Positions 1 to 9,857 of a stretch of 64,000 bases of DNA are shown here, in pieces. Position 1 is the stretch's first letter. Each line of letters begins with the position of its first letter. The DNA is taken from NCBI RefSeq assembly GCF_000001735.4, contig NC_003076.8, positions 9,424,001 to 9,488,000 on the forward strand, written 5' to 3'. The notes beneath the pieces were generated by a model. It was not told where the DNA came from, ran no database searches, and saw only the letters and a list, made by a program, of their open reading frames with translations. The position numbers and the translations under genes are program-made. The DNA is from Arabidopsis thaliana. Taxonomy: Eukaryota; Streptophyta; Magnoliopsida; Brassicales; Brassicaceae.

Positions 1-32
1 CAAGGAAGATTTGTGAAGAAGAAGCTCTGATA

Positions 33-200
33 ATGGTGTGGACACGACTGAAGCAGAACGCGAAATCAGTTCTAAAGATAGCACCACTATCTTTAACTCT
101 AAACCTTACTAGAGATTACTCTAAACCAACTTTTTATTCCGGTAGATTGTTTTCACTTGTCTTTTTCACGGACCTAGGTACAGAATCTCTTAGTCTTTAA
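33..200 (+). pseudogene. Truncated duplicate of exon 1 of the mS41-like gene
   Basis: An ATG-initiated frame of 55 codons closely follows exon 1 of the gene at 1224. Both begin M-x-W-x-R-L-x-Q-x-A-x-S-V-L, and both continue into an R-x-Y-S-K motif. Similarity also covers the few bases before the ATG and part of the following intron: about 236-260 resembles 1352-1376. Exons 2 and 3 are not recognisable downstream, so this looks like a broken tandem copy whose left part may extend beyond the window. The encoded peptide would be only a mitochondrial-presequence-like N-terminus. It could be transcribed, but nothing shows this. Confidence 0.6.
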
Positions 201-998
201 AAAAAAAACAAATGTTTTCACTTGTAATTACTTTGTTAGATTTTGCTTCGGAGACATGTCATGGATTAGGACCGATTTAGCCATAGTGACATGCCTAGAT
301 AGAATACGTATATCTGGTCTTGTAGGTTTGGAACATAACTAAAAGTTATTAAATTATAGATGAATAGTTTCATTGTATTATTAAAAGGCAAAAACAAATA
401 AAGATAATGTTGATAATCTTTAACAACACAAAAAAGAAGAAAAAAAAGTAATGGCATTCAAGTTTCCAAGTGCATGATGCTTACACTATCCATCAGAGTG
501 AAATAAGCCGCGATGACTAGTGGTAGGATTATAGATGCACGCTTTTCCGTATAGATTGTATAAAATCAAGCCGCGATGACAAACTATGTCGTTTCCTCCT
601 CCAATCCTTGGGATAACCAAACCGTGGTCCTTACTAGACGATAATGATAATGATAGCATTACAGAACTACCCAGGTACTCGTTTACGAAACGTATGTCTA
701 CACGATGAGGTTGTTGTGGTGGAGATGCGACCGTAAGATAAAGGTTGGTTAAATATCGAGAATGGATAAGAGAAACTCAGAGCTTAGAGACACACTTGAA
801 CTTCATCAGTGATTTAGCAGGCAATCTAATTGGAATCTCGATCATGAGATCCAAAGGAATCTTTGCCGAAACCAAATCGTCTATTTCTTCCTCTTCTCGT
901 CGTATTTGACGACTTTTTCTTCCATTGGAAAAAAAATAGTCTGAGCTTTAGACATACACATACGGCATACCCATAGCTCAACTACAGTGTCAAGGACA
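201..998. other. Decayed flank of the duplicate; no gene seen
   Basis: This stretch holds intron-like remnants of the duplicate, for example a 13-bp TGTTTTCACTTGT repeated near 148 and 212, and a short AAGTTTCCAAGT match to the intron 2 start of the intact gene. I see no open frame with coding character on either strand. Confidence 0.5.
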
Positions 999-1092
999 AA
1001 ACCCTAAACCCACAAATCTTTGTTACATTTTTTTTTGCAAGGGAACGTGATAAAAAAAGGTTTAGGCTAATGGGCCAAAGATGTAATGGGCT
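999..1092 (+). promoter_or_regulatory. Telo-box plus Site II elements
   Basis: AAACCCTAAACCC lies at 999-1011, followed by TGGGCC at 1071-1076 and TGGGCT at 1087-1092. The combination of a telo-box with Site II (TGGGCY) motifs is typical of plant promoters for ribosomal and mitochondrial proteins. This agrees with the mitoribosomal-type protein encoded just downstream at 1224. Confidence 0.65.
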
Positions 1093-1128
1093 TAGCCGTT
1101 TAATAAACAATCGATGAGCTTATTTCAG

Positions 1129-1141
1129 AAAACGACGTCGT
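1129..1141. promoter_or_regulatory. AAAACGACGTCGT motif near the transcription start
   Basis: A 13-bp motif with a palindromic ACGACGTCGT core sits about 80 bp before the start codon. The identical 13-mer occurs at 26963-26975, before the Lon1 gene. A partial ACGACGTC occurs at 35226-35233, just before the TrmL-like gene. Function is inferred from position only. Confidence 0.5.
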
Positions 1142-1223
1142 AGTAAGGAACTCCCATCAGAGAAACCCAAAAACCCAAAATCTCTCTCTCTATCTCTATC
1201 TCGCCCGAGGAAAAGCTCCGATA

Positions 1224-2485
1224 ATGGCGTGGATGCGACTGATACAGAGCGCGAGATCTGTTCTTACGACAGCACCAGCGTCTTCGACTCTTAACTTCCA
1301 TAGATTCTACTCCAAATCCGCCGCTCCTTATCACGGTAAACCGTTTTTATTTGTTCAGATTTTGCGTCGGAGAAATGCGGATGCTAAACTTGCGTGTATT
1401 GGCTGATTCGTTACCTTAGGGTTGTTGCAAGTTTCATTTGTGTGGAGATTCATGATTGGTCTTCTCGTCTGAGTAGATTCAGTTTCAGTGATCGTTATTG
1501 TTATTCAAAGTTTGCAAGTATTTAGGGAAGACTAACTATTGAGATGTTGTGAATGGTTTTTGATTGCTACTTTGAGATTTTTTTGTAGTGAAAGTTGGAA
1601 TTCCTGAGTTTTTGAGTGGATTGGTGGAGGAGTTGAGACTCATATTGCTAAGCTTGAAACCGAGTTAGGCGATCTTCCGAAATTGCTCGTGACTCGTACG
1701 CTTAGACTCAAGAAGTTTGGTATTCCTTGCAAACATGTAAGTTTCCAAGTCTTTATTGTTCTGTGTAAGTTACATAGATTTCAATGTGCATTTGGTTATA
1801 TTGTTGTTGCAGAAAAGTGGGTTAGTTAGGTTCACAGGTTTTAATATGTTACTTTAAAATGTGTTCCATTGCGTATTTTAGTGAGGTATCTATAGAATTT
1901 AAGGTAAAAGAGAAGAAAAAGTCGAGTTCTTTTAACTTTTTAGACACAAAGAGATTGATTGAAATGGTCTTGGAACGTTAGTTTAGCTTGTTGGTTATCA
2001 TTCAAATATGAAATATAGGCTTGTTCGCACTTCCTGTCACTCACCAAGACATGTTTCTTTTCGTGTTACTGTTAATAGGTTTTGGTGAACAATACTATTG
2101 AATTTGTTCCATTACGTAGTTTAGTGAAGTAACTATAGAGGATCAATGAGAGAAGAAGAAAAAGTTTGAGTTCTATAAGTTTTTAGGCACAAAGAGAATG
2201 ATTGAAATGTATGTACCTATAGTTCTATTTTGTTGTCATGGAAATGTAGGTTTGTTCACACTTCCTGTTACTCACGACGATCTATTTCTTTCATGTTGCT
2301 GTTAATAGATTTTGTGAACAATACCATGTTTGGGTTTGTTCTCTCAATTCTTCATATCTCTATTTTGGTCAATCTTCTTTTGAAAATTCTGAATTCTGGT
2401 TTTGCAGAGGAAATTGATACTGAAATATAGCCACAAATACAGGCTAGGTCTATGGAAACCTAGAGCTGACGCAATAAAGGCGTGA
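1224..2485 (+). CDS. Mitochondrial ribosomal protein mS41-like (IGR motif)
   Basis: Three exons: 1224-1335, 1589-1736 and 2408-2485. The N-terminus is Arg/Ser-rich and looks like a mitochondrial presequence. The core reads I-G-G-G-V-E-x-H, then L-G-D-L-P-K-L-L-x-T-R-x-L, then K-F-G-I-P-x-K-H-R-K-L-I-L-K-Y and ends W-K-P-R-A-D. This is the IGR motif of the Fyv4/mS41 small-subunit family, so a role in the mitochondrial small ribosomal subunit is likely. Oddity: with the conserved 3' splice site at 1588, exon 2 encodes I-P-E-F-L-S-G and then loses frame at about 1618-1623, as if one A were missing. The next AG (1607-1608) restores the frame to give 105 aa, but removes the conserved I-P-E-F-L segment. 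The frame shift may be real or a sequence error. Confidence 0.75.
1862..2333 (+). repeat. About 243-bp tandem duplication inside an intron
   Basis: Two diverged direct copies, about 1862-2104 and 2105-2333, fill most of intron 2 of the mS41-like gene. Each begins TGTTCCATT(G/A)CGTA and later contains CACTTCCTGT(C/T)ACTCAC and a GTTAATAG(G/A)TTTT segment near the end. Confidence 0.7.
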
Positions 2486-3547
2486 TTGGTTCCTGTACTC
2501 ATCGAATCATAAGTTCCTCTCATACTTTGTTATGCTAATGGAATGAGTTGTTCTCAGAATGATCTAGGCATAGCAATGTTGCAAATCACTTGAAACATTG
2601 TACCAATTTGCATTCATGTACTTGTTTTTTCCATGGTTATAAACATTAAGCGACTGTTCACATCCTGGAGCAGTAACTTTTGAAGTGTTGAATGTATCGG
2701 TCTTGTGGGAATCCGTTTGTTCACAAAATTTTGGAAATCAATTGATTATAGTAAAATATATCTTTTTCCATTGGCTACAAAAATTTGGTATGACCAAAAG
2801 ACTCTAGTCGGACTGGGTTTAAGATAGGTATTTACTAATTTGCTACTGTTAAAAAAAAGAGTTAAAAAGTTCAGTGTGAGCTTAACCATTTGCTAAATTT
2901 ATTTTTTTGAGTCTTACGCCCAACCGAGAGACCATCTACAAGTTTTTGGGTATCAATATTTTGTACTACCAACTTATCAATATTTCGAATTAGTTTTTGA
3001 GATTTTTCGATTCTGATCTATCACATATATGTACGTGGTAGTCTAAGAAAATATATGTTGAGTCTTGTAATTTGACTCGAGTTCATTCTACAAGCTTGTA
3101 TTTTCAAAAAGACAAAAATCAAGCAGCTTGTAATGGTTAGAATAATTAAATAAATCTCGAATTTAAGTTTTTATATGTACTTTATTGGGTTTGAATGTAA
3201 GTGGTAGTATAGCAATGTTCCTATTATTCTGAAAATTAATAATGTATTTTCTTTCAAATGAACTCATGACAATTGGTCTAAAGTGTAAACATAAAATAAA
3301 ATGGAAGGCAATCATAAAACATTAATATATATATTTTTATTTACTGTATATAAAAAGTATTTTTCTGTCAAAAAGAAAAAAACGTATTTTGTAAAATATA
3401 GGAGAAATTTTATAACTTTATATATATATATTTTATAAATTATATAACTTTTTTTTGCATGGACAAGTATTTGATCCATCTTATATAAGACTCAAAACTC
3501 CTCCCAATCGAAGTTATCATAAGTTTTCTCTTCTAATACCTCCAAAC
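2486..3547. other. AT-rich spacer, no gene seen
   Basis: This stretch holds the 3' end of the upstream gene and then AT-rich sequence with a short TA run at about 3420-3432. I see no supported coding frame or RNA gene. Confidence 0.5.
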
Positions 3548-4018
3548 ATGATAAAATCATTGTTCTACACTTTCCTTCAAACGAAACACCAAGAAGAAAG
3601 CAACAACTCAAGAGATCCTAATTATCCTCTATTTCCTCAAGAGATCGAGATTCGACCCATAGCTTATTTCCCTTGGGAAATCATCAAAACTCTAACAACC
3701 GATGAAATCATAAGTAAGTTCCAACTTCCAATGGAAAAAATCCGAGATACCATGCTTAGACATGCTTCAGAAGAAGACATATATCGCACAAAATTTATGA
3801 GTTGTGAGACCAATATATTGGTAAAAGATCTCGACACAAACACTATCCATCAAGGTAAATTGTGGAAGCATCCATGCGAAAATAATTTTGCATTGCGTGA
3901 ATCTTGGATCGAAGAATTTGTGAAGAGGAGGAGGCTTGTGGTTGGCATGGTGGTTGGTATGTATTGGGATTTTGAGGCCTGCATGTTTTGTTTCTCTGTG
4001 TTAGATGGAAGACAATGA
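3548..4018 (+). CDS. B3-domain-like protein, 156 aa
   Basis: A single open frame; the first ATG in frame is at 3548. Residues from about 50 to the end resemble the plant-specific B3 DNA-binding fold of the small DUF313/REM-like group. There is a T-D-E-I start, a central I-L-V-K-D-L-D-T strand, then a K-L-W-K-H segment. The final part, E-F-V-K-R-R-R-L-V-V-G-M-V-V-G-M-Y-W-D, is followed by F-C-F-S-V-L. In family members the loop after the arginines usually reads V-G-D-E-I-G; here it is V-G-M-V-V-G, so the acidic residues are lost. It is likely a nuclear DNA-binding protein of unknown target. An intronless, short and fast-evolving form is usual for this group, and decay cannot be excluded. Confidence 0.65.
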   Translation: MIKSLFYTFLQTKHQEESNNSRDPNYPLFPQEIEIRPIAYFPWEIIKTLTTDEIISKFQLPMEKIRDTMLRHASEEDIYRTKFMSCETNILVKDLDTNTIHQGKLWKHPCENNFALRESWIEEFVKRRRLVVGMVVGMYWDFEACMFCFSVLDGRQ

Positions 4019-4048
4019 ATCTAAAGATTCAAATTATTATTTAGGTTT

Positions 4049-4066
4049 GGGGGGGGGGGGGGGGGG
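4049..4066. repeat. G18 homopolymer
   Basis: Eighteen consecutive G residues lie 30 bp after the B3-like stop codon in otherwise AT-rich DNA. The length is likely variable between individuals or prone to sequencing error. Confidence 0.9.
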
Positions 4067-4499
4067 ATCAGAATAAATTATGAAACTTTTGTTTTCTTAT
4101 ATTTTGGGTTTTAGGGATAATCATCTTTGATTCTGTATGGGAGTATTGTGTTGTATGTCCTTCAATGATACGAAGCATCAGAAGATAGTTGACTGAAACA
4201 ATTTATCGTCTACACTCTACACATCATAAGTCAAATAATAGTTAAACGGATATGAATTTATATTCTTAAACATATATAATTTACAAACTTATAAATATTT
4301 TTGCTTGAATGAAAACTGTAATATATAATGCACTTTCGAAACAATATTTATGCAGTTTTTTTTTTACTTTATATATATTTTTGGTATGAGTGAACATGGA
4401 TTAAATTACATCTCAACTCTACTTTGAAAATGACCATGCCAAATAGCCTAATTGTTATTATGTCATTATCGTTGGTTCAAACCAAATATTTATCACATC

Positions 4500-5560
4500 G
4501 TTAACAAAAAAAAGTTAATATTATTTTAACATTATATACTTTTGTAGATAATTAGCTGGAGTTTTTAAAGAAAAATCTACAAACTAAATCATTATGGACC
4601 TGTTCGTTTATTAATCGCTGCGACAACGACAACGACTCCGACAAAAGCAAAAATTATAACGGAGATACAAAAACAGTCGCTCAATATGGACGCCGGCGAT
4701 GTCCCTAGTGAAGATGTTGAGTCGCTGTTATTTTAGGCGACACATGTATATGCCTTATAGGTCGCTGTTTTTAAAATCGAGCGACTCCTCTCCATATAAC
4801 TCTCTACAGAATTCAATGTAATTGTGTATTAAACAACTGTTTTTGTGGTCGCTGGATCTGATCGCAGCGTCTGGAAAAAGAACAGGGCCTATATCAATGC
4901 TAAAGAAAGAGAATACTATCCACATAATATATGTTCTGTTTCTAATGGTTCTATACATTATTTTAAATATAATAAATTGCATATTTTAATTTTTTTGATT
5001 CTTTGTTAATATTATATCCTTATAATAGGTATAGTATGTCTGTATGTGTATAATAAAACCCTTGAATAAGTTTAACTGCAAAAAACTATATCATCTTGTG
5101 TATGGACAAAATAATTAAGACAGAATTTATTATCTAAACTTTTTTTTATCTTTCTTACAATGGATGTTTACAAAATTTCTCATATATAATTAAAGGAATA
5201 TTTTTTTTTAATATTAATTGTTACAATTAGTTTTGAAGTTTAATTTGAATTATAATTATTTAGTCCACATATAAGATGTTTGTGGATTTGAATCAACAAA
5301 ATATACAACAATAAATATTAAATTGATAATATCCATATTTTTTTAAAGATTAAATATTAATTTAAAAGGTATTTCTTAAAAGTTACTTTAAAATCATGTA
5401 ACTTATCAAATCATATTTATAACAATTCATAAAATCATCAGAAAGTAAAAAATATTATATGTGTAACAGTGTAAGGCACTATCTTTCTTTTAGTATAGAT
5501 AAAATCATTCCTTTTGTTTCTAAAGTCCAGCTAATAATCTAGAAAATTATATATAAAATC
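4500..5560. mobile_element. Inverted pair of a dispersed repeat (TIR-like element)
   Basis: The left arm (about 4500-5000, excluding the nested insertion) contains GTAGATAATTAGCTGGAG and CTGTTTCTAATGGTTCT. The right arm (about 5330-5560) carries diverged versions in the opposite orientation, for example CCAGCTAATAATCTAGAAAA. A third copy is at 63740-64000 in the same orientation as the right arm. No transposase frame is seen, so this is a non-autonomous or decayed element. The outer ends are not sharply defined. Confidence 0.55.
4596..4889. mobile_element. 294-bp MITE nested in the larger repeat
   Basis: The ends read GGACCTGTTCGTTT on the left and, on the complementary strand at the right, GGCCCTGTTCTTTT. 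Both termini then reach CGCTGCGA. TAT flanks both sides, consistent with a 3-bp target duplication. The related copy at 63879-63890 (rc TGATTATATCAG) shows the uninterrupted ATTATATCA site. GTCGCT or its complement recurs inside at 4676, 4721, 4761, 4780 and 4848, like subterminal transposase-binding repeats. The termini resemble PIF/Harbinger-type elements, though the usual target there is TWA, so the superfamily is uncertain. Confidence 0.7.
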
Positions 5561-6951
5561 TAATTTATTTTTAGGTGTAAGTGAAAATAGTAATATAATA
5601 ATATATCAATATATTGAGATGTATTAAGACCACACCAAAATTTAGAAAAGTTTGAAAAATACTAATAATAAGAATTGTCAAAGATTTACAAGTAAGGGGT
5701 TTGAAAATAACCAATATTTGATGAGTAATAGTTATATTTTCTATTTTACAAAATGACATGACAACTATCAACTTGTAAAAAATAATAGGAATATGAAAAT
5801 TTCTAATTTTAGGGAATTAAAATATATAAATTATTGGAAAAATTGAAAATGATAATAATAATATTTTACTGTACTCTATATTCTTACGAAATAAATTTTA
5901 ACTAAGACTTTCAGAGGAAAAAACACGAAAGATATTTATATTTTTCAGTCTAAAATTTTGTTGGAGAAAATATGAAAAGAAAATAAAAAATCAAATTCAT
6001 GACGTAGTTTAAAACAATCAAATGTCCCAGCACACCCAAGGGAATAAAGGACCAAGTCCTAAACCCGACGGAGGGAGACAAACTCTCTTACTTCACCATT
6101 TTAACCTCACCATAACTTTTTGTGTACCATCTGAAATATTTCAACAAGAGAATTATGTTGTAATTCCCAAAATCGGTCTTAACAACACTAGACCAGGCCA
6201 GTTCATATTTACACTTGTTCAGAACTGAAATATGTCAAACCTACTTAAGGCACTTGTTTGTCTTGGTCTCACAAATTCAAAACCGGTTTTTAAAACTTGA
6301 AGTATATATCCTAGGGTATTAACTTTAATGGGGAGAAAAGATGGATAAGCTGTTTACAAATACGATTTGAGAATTTTATTTTAGAAAAAGAAAATTGTGT
6401 ATAAATATGGTTATTTGTTGTTCAATTTCCATTTTAAATGAAAAACGCAATAGAAAATATTCCATTATACTAACTAACCATTTTGATATCAAACCCTAAT
6501 ATTTTCATATTTATCATACATGCCCACACACATCTAACTTTAAACTTATGTAATTAGATTTCCATTTTTCAAATAATATTTATATTTATTTTAGCCTAAA
6601 TTTAGATTTTATGTACATAAGGCACAAGCAAATTTATCTTGTTAACTTATTAAAATAAAACAATAGAGTAGCCGTTCGATTAGGCCTAAATTCAATATAT
6701 CAAAACATTCAATCAATTGAATAACATTTTGGTTTGGTATAATTAAGAAGCAAGTTTAGATCCAAAAATACAGTCTCTATTAAATAGGAAAACTACCATA
6801 ATCTTTTTAAGGAAACTAATAATTCATCCCTCACCATAATTATACTAATTAACTTGCCATTCTCCTTCGCCTCCTCTTCTAGTCTTCTTATGATTATTTT
6901 TCTTCCTCATCTTGTTTTTTTTTTTTCAGACAAAAACCTAGATAGCTAAAC
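5561..6951. other. AT-rich spacer and pectinesterase promoter
   Basis: Mostly AT-rich sequence. A 68-codon frame at 6022-6228 has no recognisable domain and I do not call it a gene. The last 120 bp are pyrimidine-rich, as expected for the 5' leader of the gene starting at 6952. Confidence 0.45.
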
Positions 6952-8969
6952 ATGCCTTGTTTGTTCATCTTCATAGCTTTGCTTCTAAGTTCTTGTATTG
7001 GAACGTTGAAAGCCCTTGATCAGACTTGTGGCAACAAAGTCGTGAACACAATCGTCGTCGACCAAGCCGGTTCAGGTAAGTTCCGTACTGTTCAAGCTGC
7101 CATTGATTCGGTTGGTGAATTGAATTCTCTATGGATCAAAATCAAAGTAAAACGAGGTGTTTACGTGTAAGTAAATACCAACTCTCTACTGTTTTTCTTT
7201 TTCCAATTTTAGAACTCAGCGTTCTTGACCACAATTTTCTAGCATTTGATTTGTTTCGAATGTAAAATATTACTGTCGTTGGTGTAGAAATAATGACCTA
7301 GTAGCACTTGACTTCATCTTAGGCCTCTCCACAATTCTACATTTATACTCAAATAATTTTTCTAGTTTCTTCGTTGTTTTGGAGAGAATTAAAGCATAGT
7401 TGATATCATTAAATCTTGAATTCGTGATGTTCTGGTTCATAGAATTCTAGAACCGTAATTAATCTAATTTACAACGATTTCGATGGATTTGCAATTGTTA
7501 ATTTTCTTAATAGTAAGATTAACATTAATAGTAACATATTGTTTTGTATGATAATGAATGTATAAAACAGAGAGAAGGTGATAATACCATATAATAAACC
7601 GTGCATAATAGTAGAAGGAGAGGGACAAAGAGTCACCACCATCACGTATAATGGTCATGCAGCCACTGACGTCAGCTCAACTTTCACTTCATATCCATCC
7701 CATATTGTCGTCCGAAACTTATCAATCATGGTACGTAACGGAACGGACCAACATATCTTTTGACTTATATACTATATTTTGTTACGTAACAATATAATTT
7801 TGATAATGATAACATTTTATATGTTTTTGTGGCAGAACACTTATAATCGTTTGACTAGTCTAACTAAAGCAAACGGTATGAGTTGGGATATAAAGCCAGC
7901 GGTTGCGATTTCGGTTTATGGCGATAAATCAGCGTTTTACAACTGTGATTTCTTGGGGTTGCAAGATACAGTGTGGGATAATCTTGGCAGACATCACTTC
8001 AAAAATTGTTACATCGAAGGTGCTATCGATTTCATTTTTGGAAGTGGCCAATCTGTTTACGAGGTATGTATACTTAATATCTCTCTCTATTACGTACACT
8101 TCGATTTTCAATGGCAAAACACGAAAACTGTACTTGATCACTATTTACACAAAGACTGTTACATTCACAGTACAAACACACTTTTATAAAATCTTTGTTT
8201 CAAAACGCCCTAGAAAGGAGCTAGGCACAGCCACACCCTGTACTAAAATCAGCTTTTTGTTCTAGAAAAAGTAACATTTCAGTCATTCAAATAATAGAAA
8301 CAAACTTGGTTAAAACCTTGTTTGTAGCATGTTTTTTCCTAGAACAAAACTAAACATGTGACTTGACTAGCTAGGAGGACTGATTTTTTGTAAGTCAACA
8401 AGTTGATTTTGAGACACCAACGATTAAGATCTATGTGAAACATGCATGAATCGTATAAAATGTTTGACAGGACTGTCATATAAACGCAACGGCAGGAGCA
8501 TTGGCATCAAAAGTGTCGTTTGGGTACATAACGGCTCAAGGAAGAAGTAGCGATTCGGACCCAAGTGGGTTCGTGTTCCTACGAGGTAGTGTTTCAGGGA
8601 GCACCAGTGTCTATCTTGGACGAGCCTATGGTCCATTCAGTCGAGTGATATTCATCCAAACCGATCTCTCTTCCGTCGTGCACCCTGAGGGTTGGTACTC
8701 TTGGCACTATGGTGGATACGAGTAAGCACATCTCTAACTATAATATATCATATATACCATTATCAAACTATATGTGATAATGATGTTTTTTTTTGTGTGT
8801 TAGGATGAGTTTCACGTATGCAGAAGTTGAGTGTAAAGGAGCAGGATCGGATATGTCACGAAGAGTTCCTTGGATTGATAAACTTCATTCTTTTTACACT
8901 AAACAACAATTCTCTATCTCTAATTTCATTGACCAAGATCAATGGATCTCTAATATTCCTCGTTTTTAA
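6952..8969 (+). CDS. Pectin methylesterase (type without PMEI prodomain), 339 aa
   Basis: Five exons: 6952-7166, 7571-7730, 7836-8063, 8471-8721 and 8804-8969, all with GT-AG introns and a joined frame of 1020 nt. An N-terminal hydrophobic signal peptide directs secretion to the cell wall, where the enzyme removes methyl esters from homogalacturonan. The catalytic motifs are present: Q168-D169-T, D190-F-I-F-G and L-G-R252. There is no pectinesterase-inhibitor prodomain. Oddity: the position equivalent to the oxyanion-hole Gln of the usual Q-A-V-A-L motif is Pro146 (P-A-V-A-I). The usual G-R-P-W is G-R-A-Y. These changes may be a subfamily trait. I recall this locus as At5g26810. Confidence 0.92.
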
Positions 8970-9857
8970 ATAAATCACTTTCTCTTTTGTTAGATTCTAG
9001 TTGTTTTATGTAATTTGTATTTTTCCTTTCTTGTTGAATATTATTGTCTCTTTGAAGTTTGAACTATGAAGACTTTTTATTTTCTTACCTTGTATTCAAA
9101 CCAAACTGAACCGACTATATATGTATGTTTTCTCGTTTCGATTCTGGTACATTTCGATCGCTCTTTTTATATGACTTCGGTTTTCATTTCAATTCGGTTC
9201 ATCTATTACCCGAGTAAACCAAATTGTTATTATTATTGGTTCATTCATTCATTGTATTTCAAATTTTGATTCTTTATATTTAGTACTCTGCCAATTTTCA
9301 TCAAAATTGCACTAAAACAAAAACAAAAAAATTAGCCAAATTGTAAACGAATTTGAACCAATATTTGGTAAAACTGAACCGCAATTCCATTCCCAGAATT
9401 ATACCGAACCGTTATAAATACGGTTCAAAGTTCAATCTCTTCAACTAAAACCGAACTTTTATCTATTCGAACCGAACCAACAGACCCAATGGCCATGGAT
9501 GATATGGTTAGCCAGGTGGCTATGGATTACTGGTTACAAATAAATCTACGTGGCTTAATCTCCCTTACACAAAACTCTCTGTGCCTTTTCTTCCCCACTT
9601 GAGCTAATTCGCTTAAACGGCGTGCTTCGCGACGAACCGCCACAGATAAGGTTCTTCTTTTTTTTTCCAATATCTCTGGATTTTTTTTCCCCTCGTTGAA
9701 GAAAATCTAGTGGTGATTAAGCCATAGGGGAAACAAAACCCAGAGAGACGAGTTTGCTAGATTTTTTTTTTTTTTGGAGGCTGCATGAGTTTGGAGAAGA
9801 AGGCGAGTAGTACAAATTACAACTCCAGAAAGGAGAAGAGGAGAATCAATTTATAGA
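8970..9857. other. Spacer rich in ACCGAAC/GTTCGGT-like words
   Basis: From about 9100 to 9490 many copies of AACCGAAC, TTCGGTT and related words occur on both strands and could fold back on each other. A similar patch is at 13170-13275. The CT- and T-rich tract at 9650-9780 is probably the 5' leader of the downstream gene. No coding frame is seen. Confidence 0.5.

Noticed and set aside
6022-6228. 68-codon open frame between the MITE and the pectinesterase gene
   Set aside because: No domain, no promoter or splice support, and open frames of this size are expected in this much AT-rich DNA.
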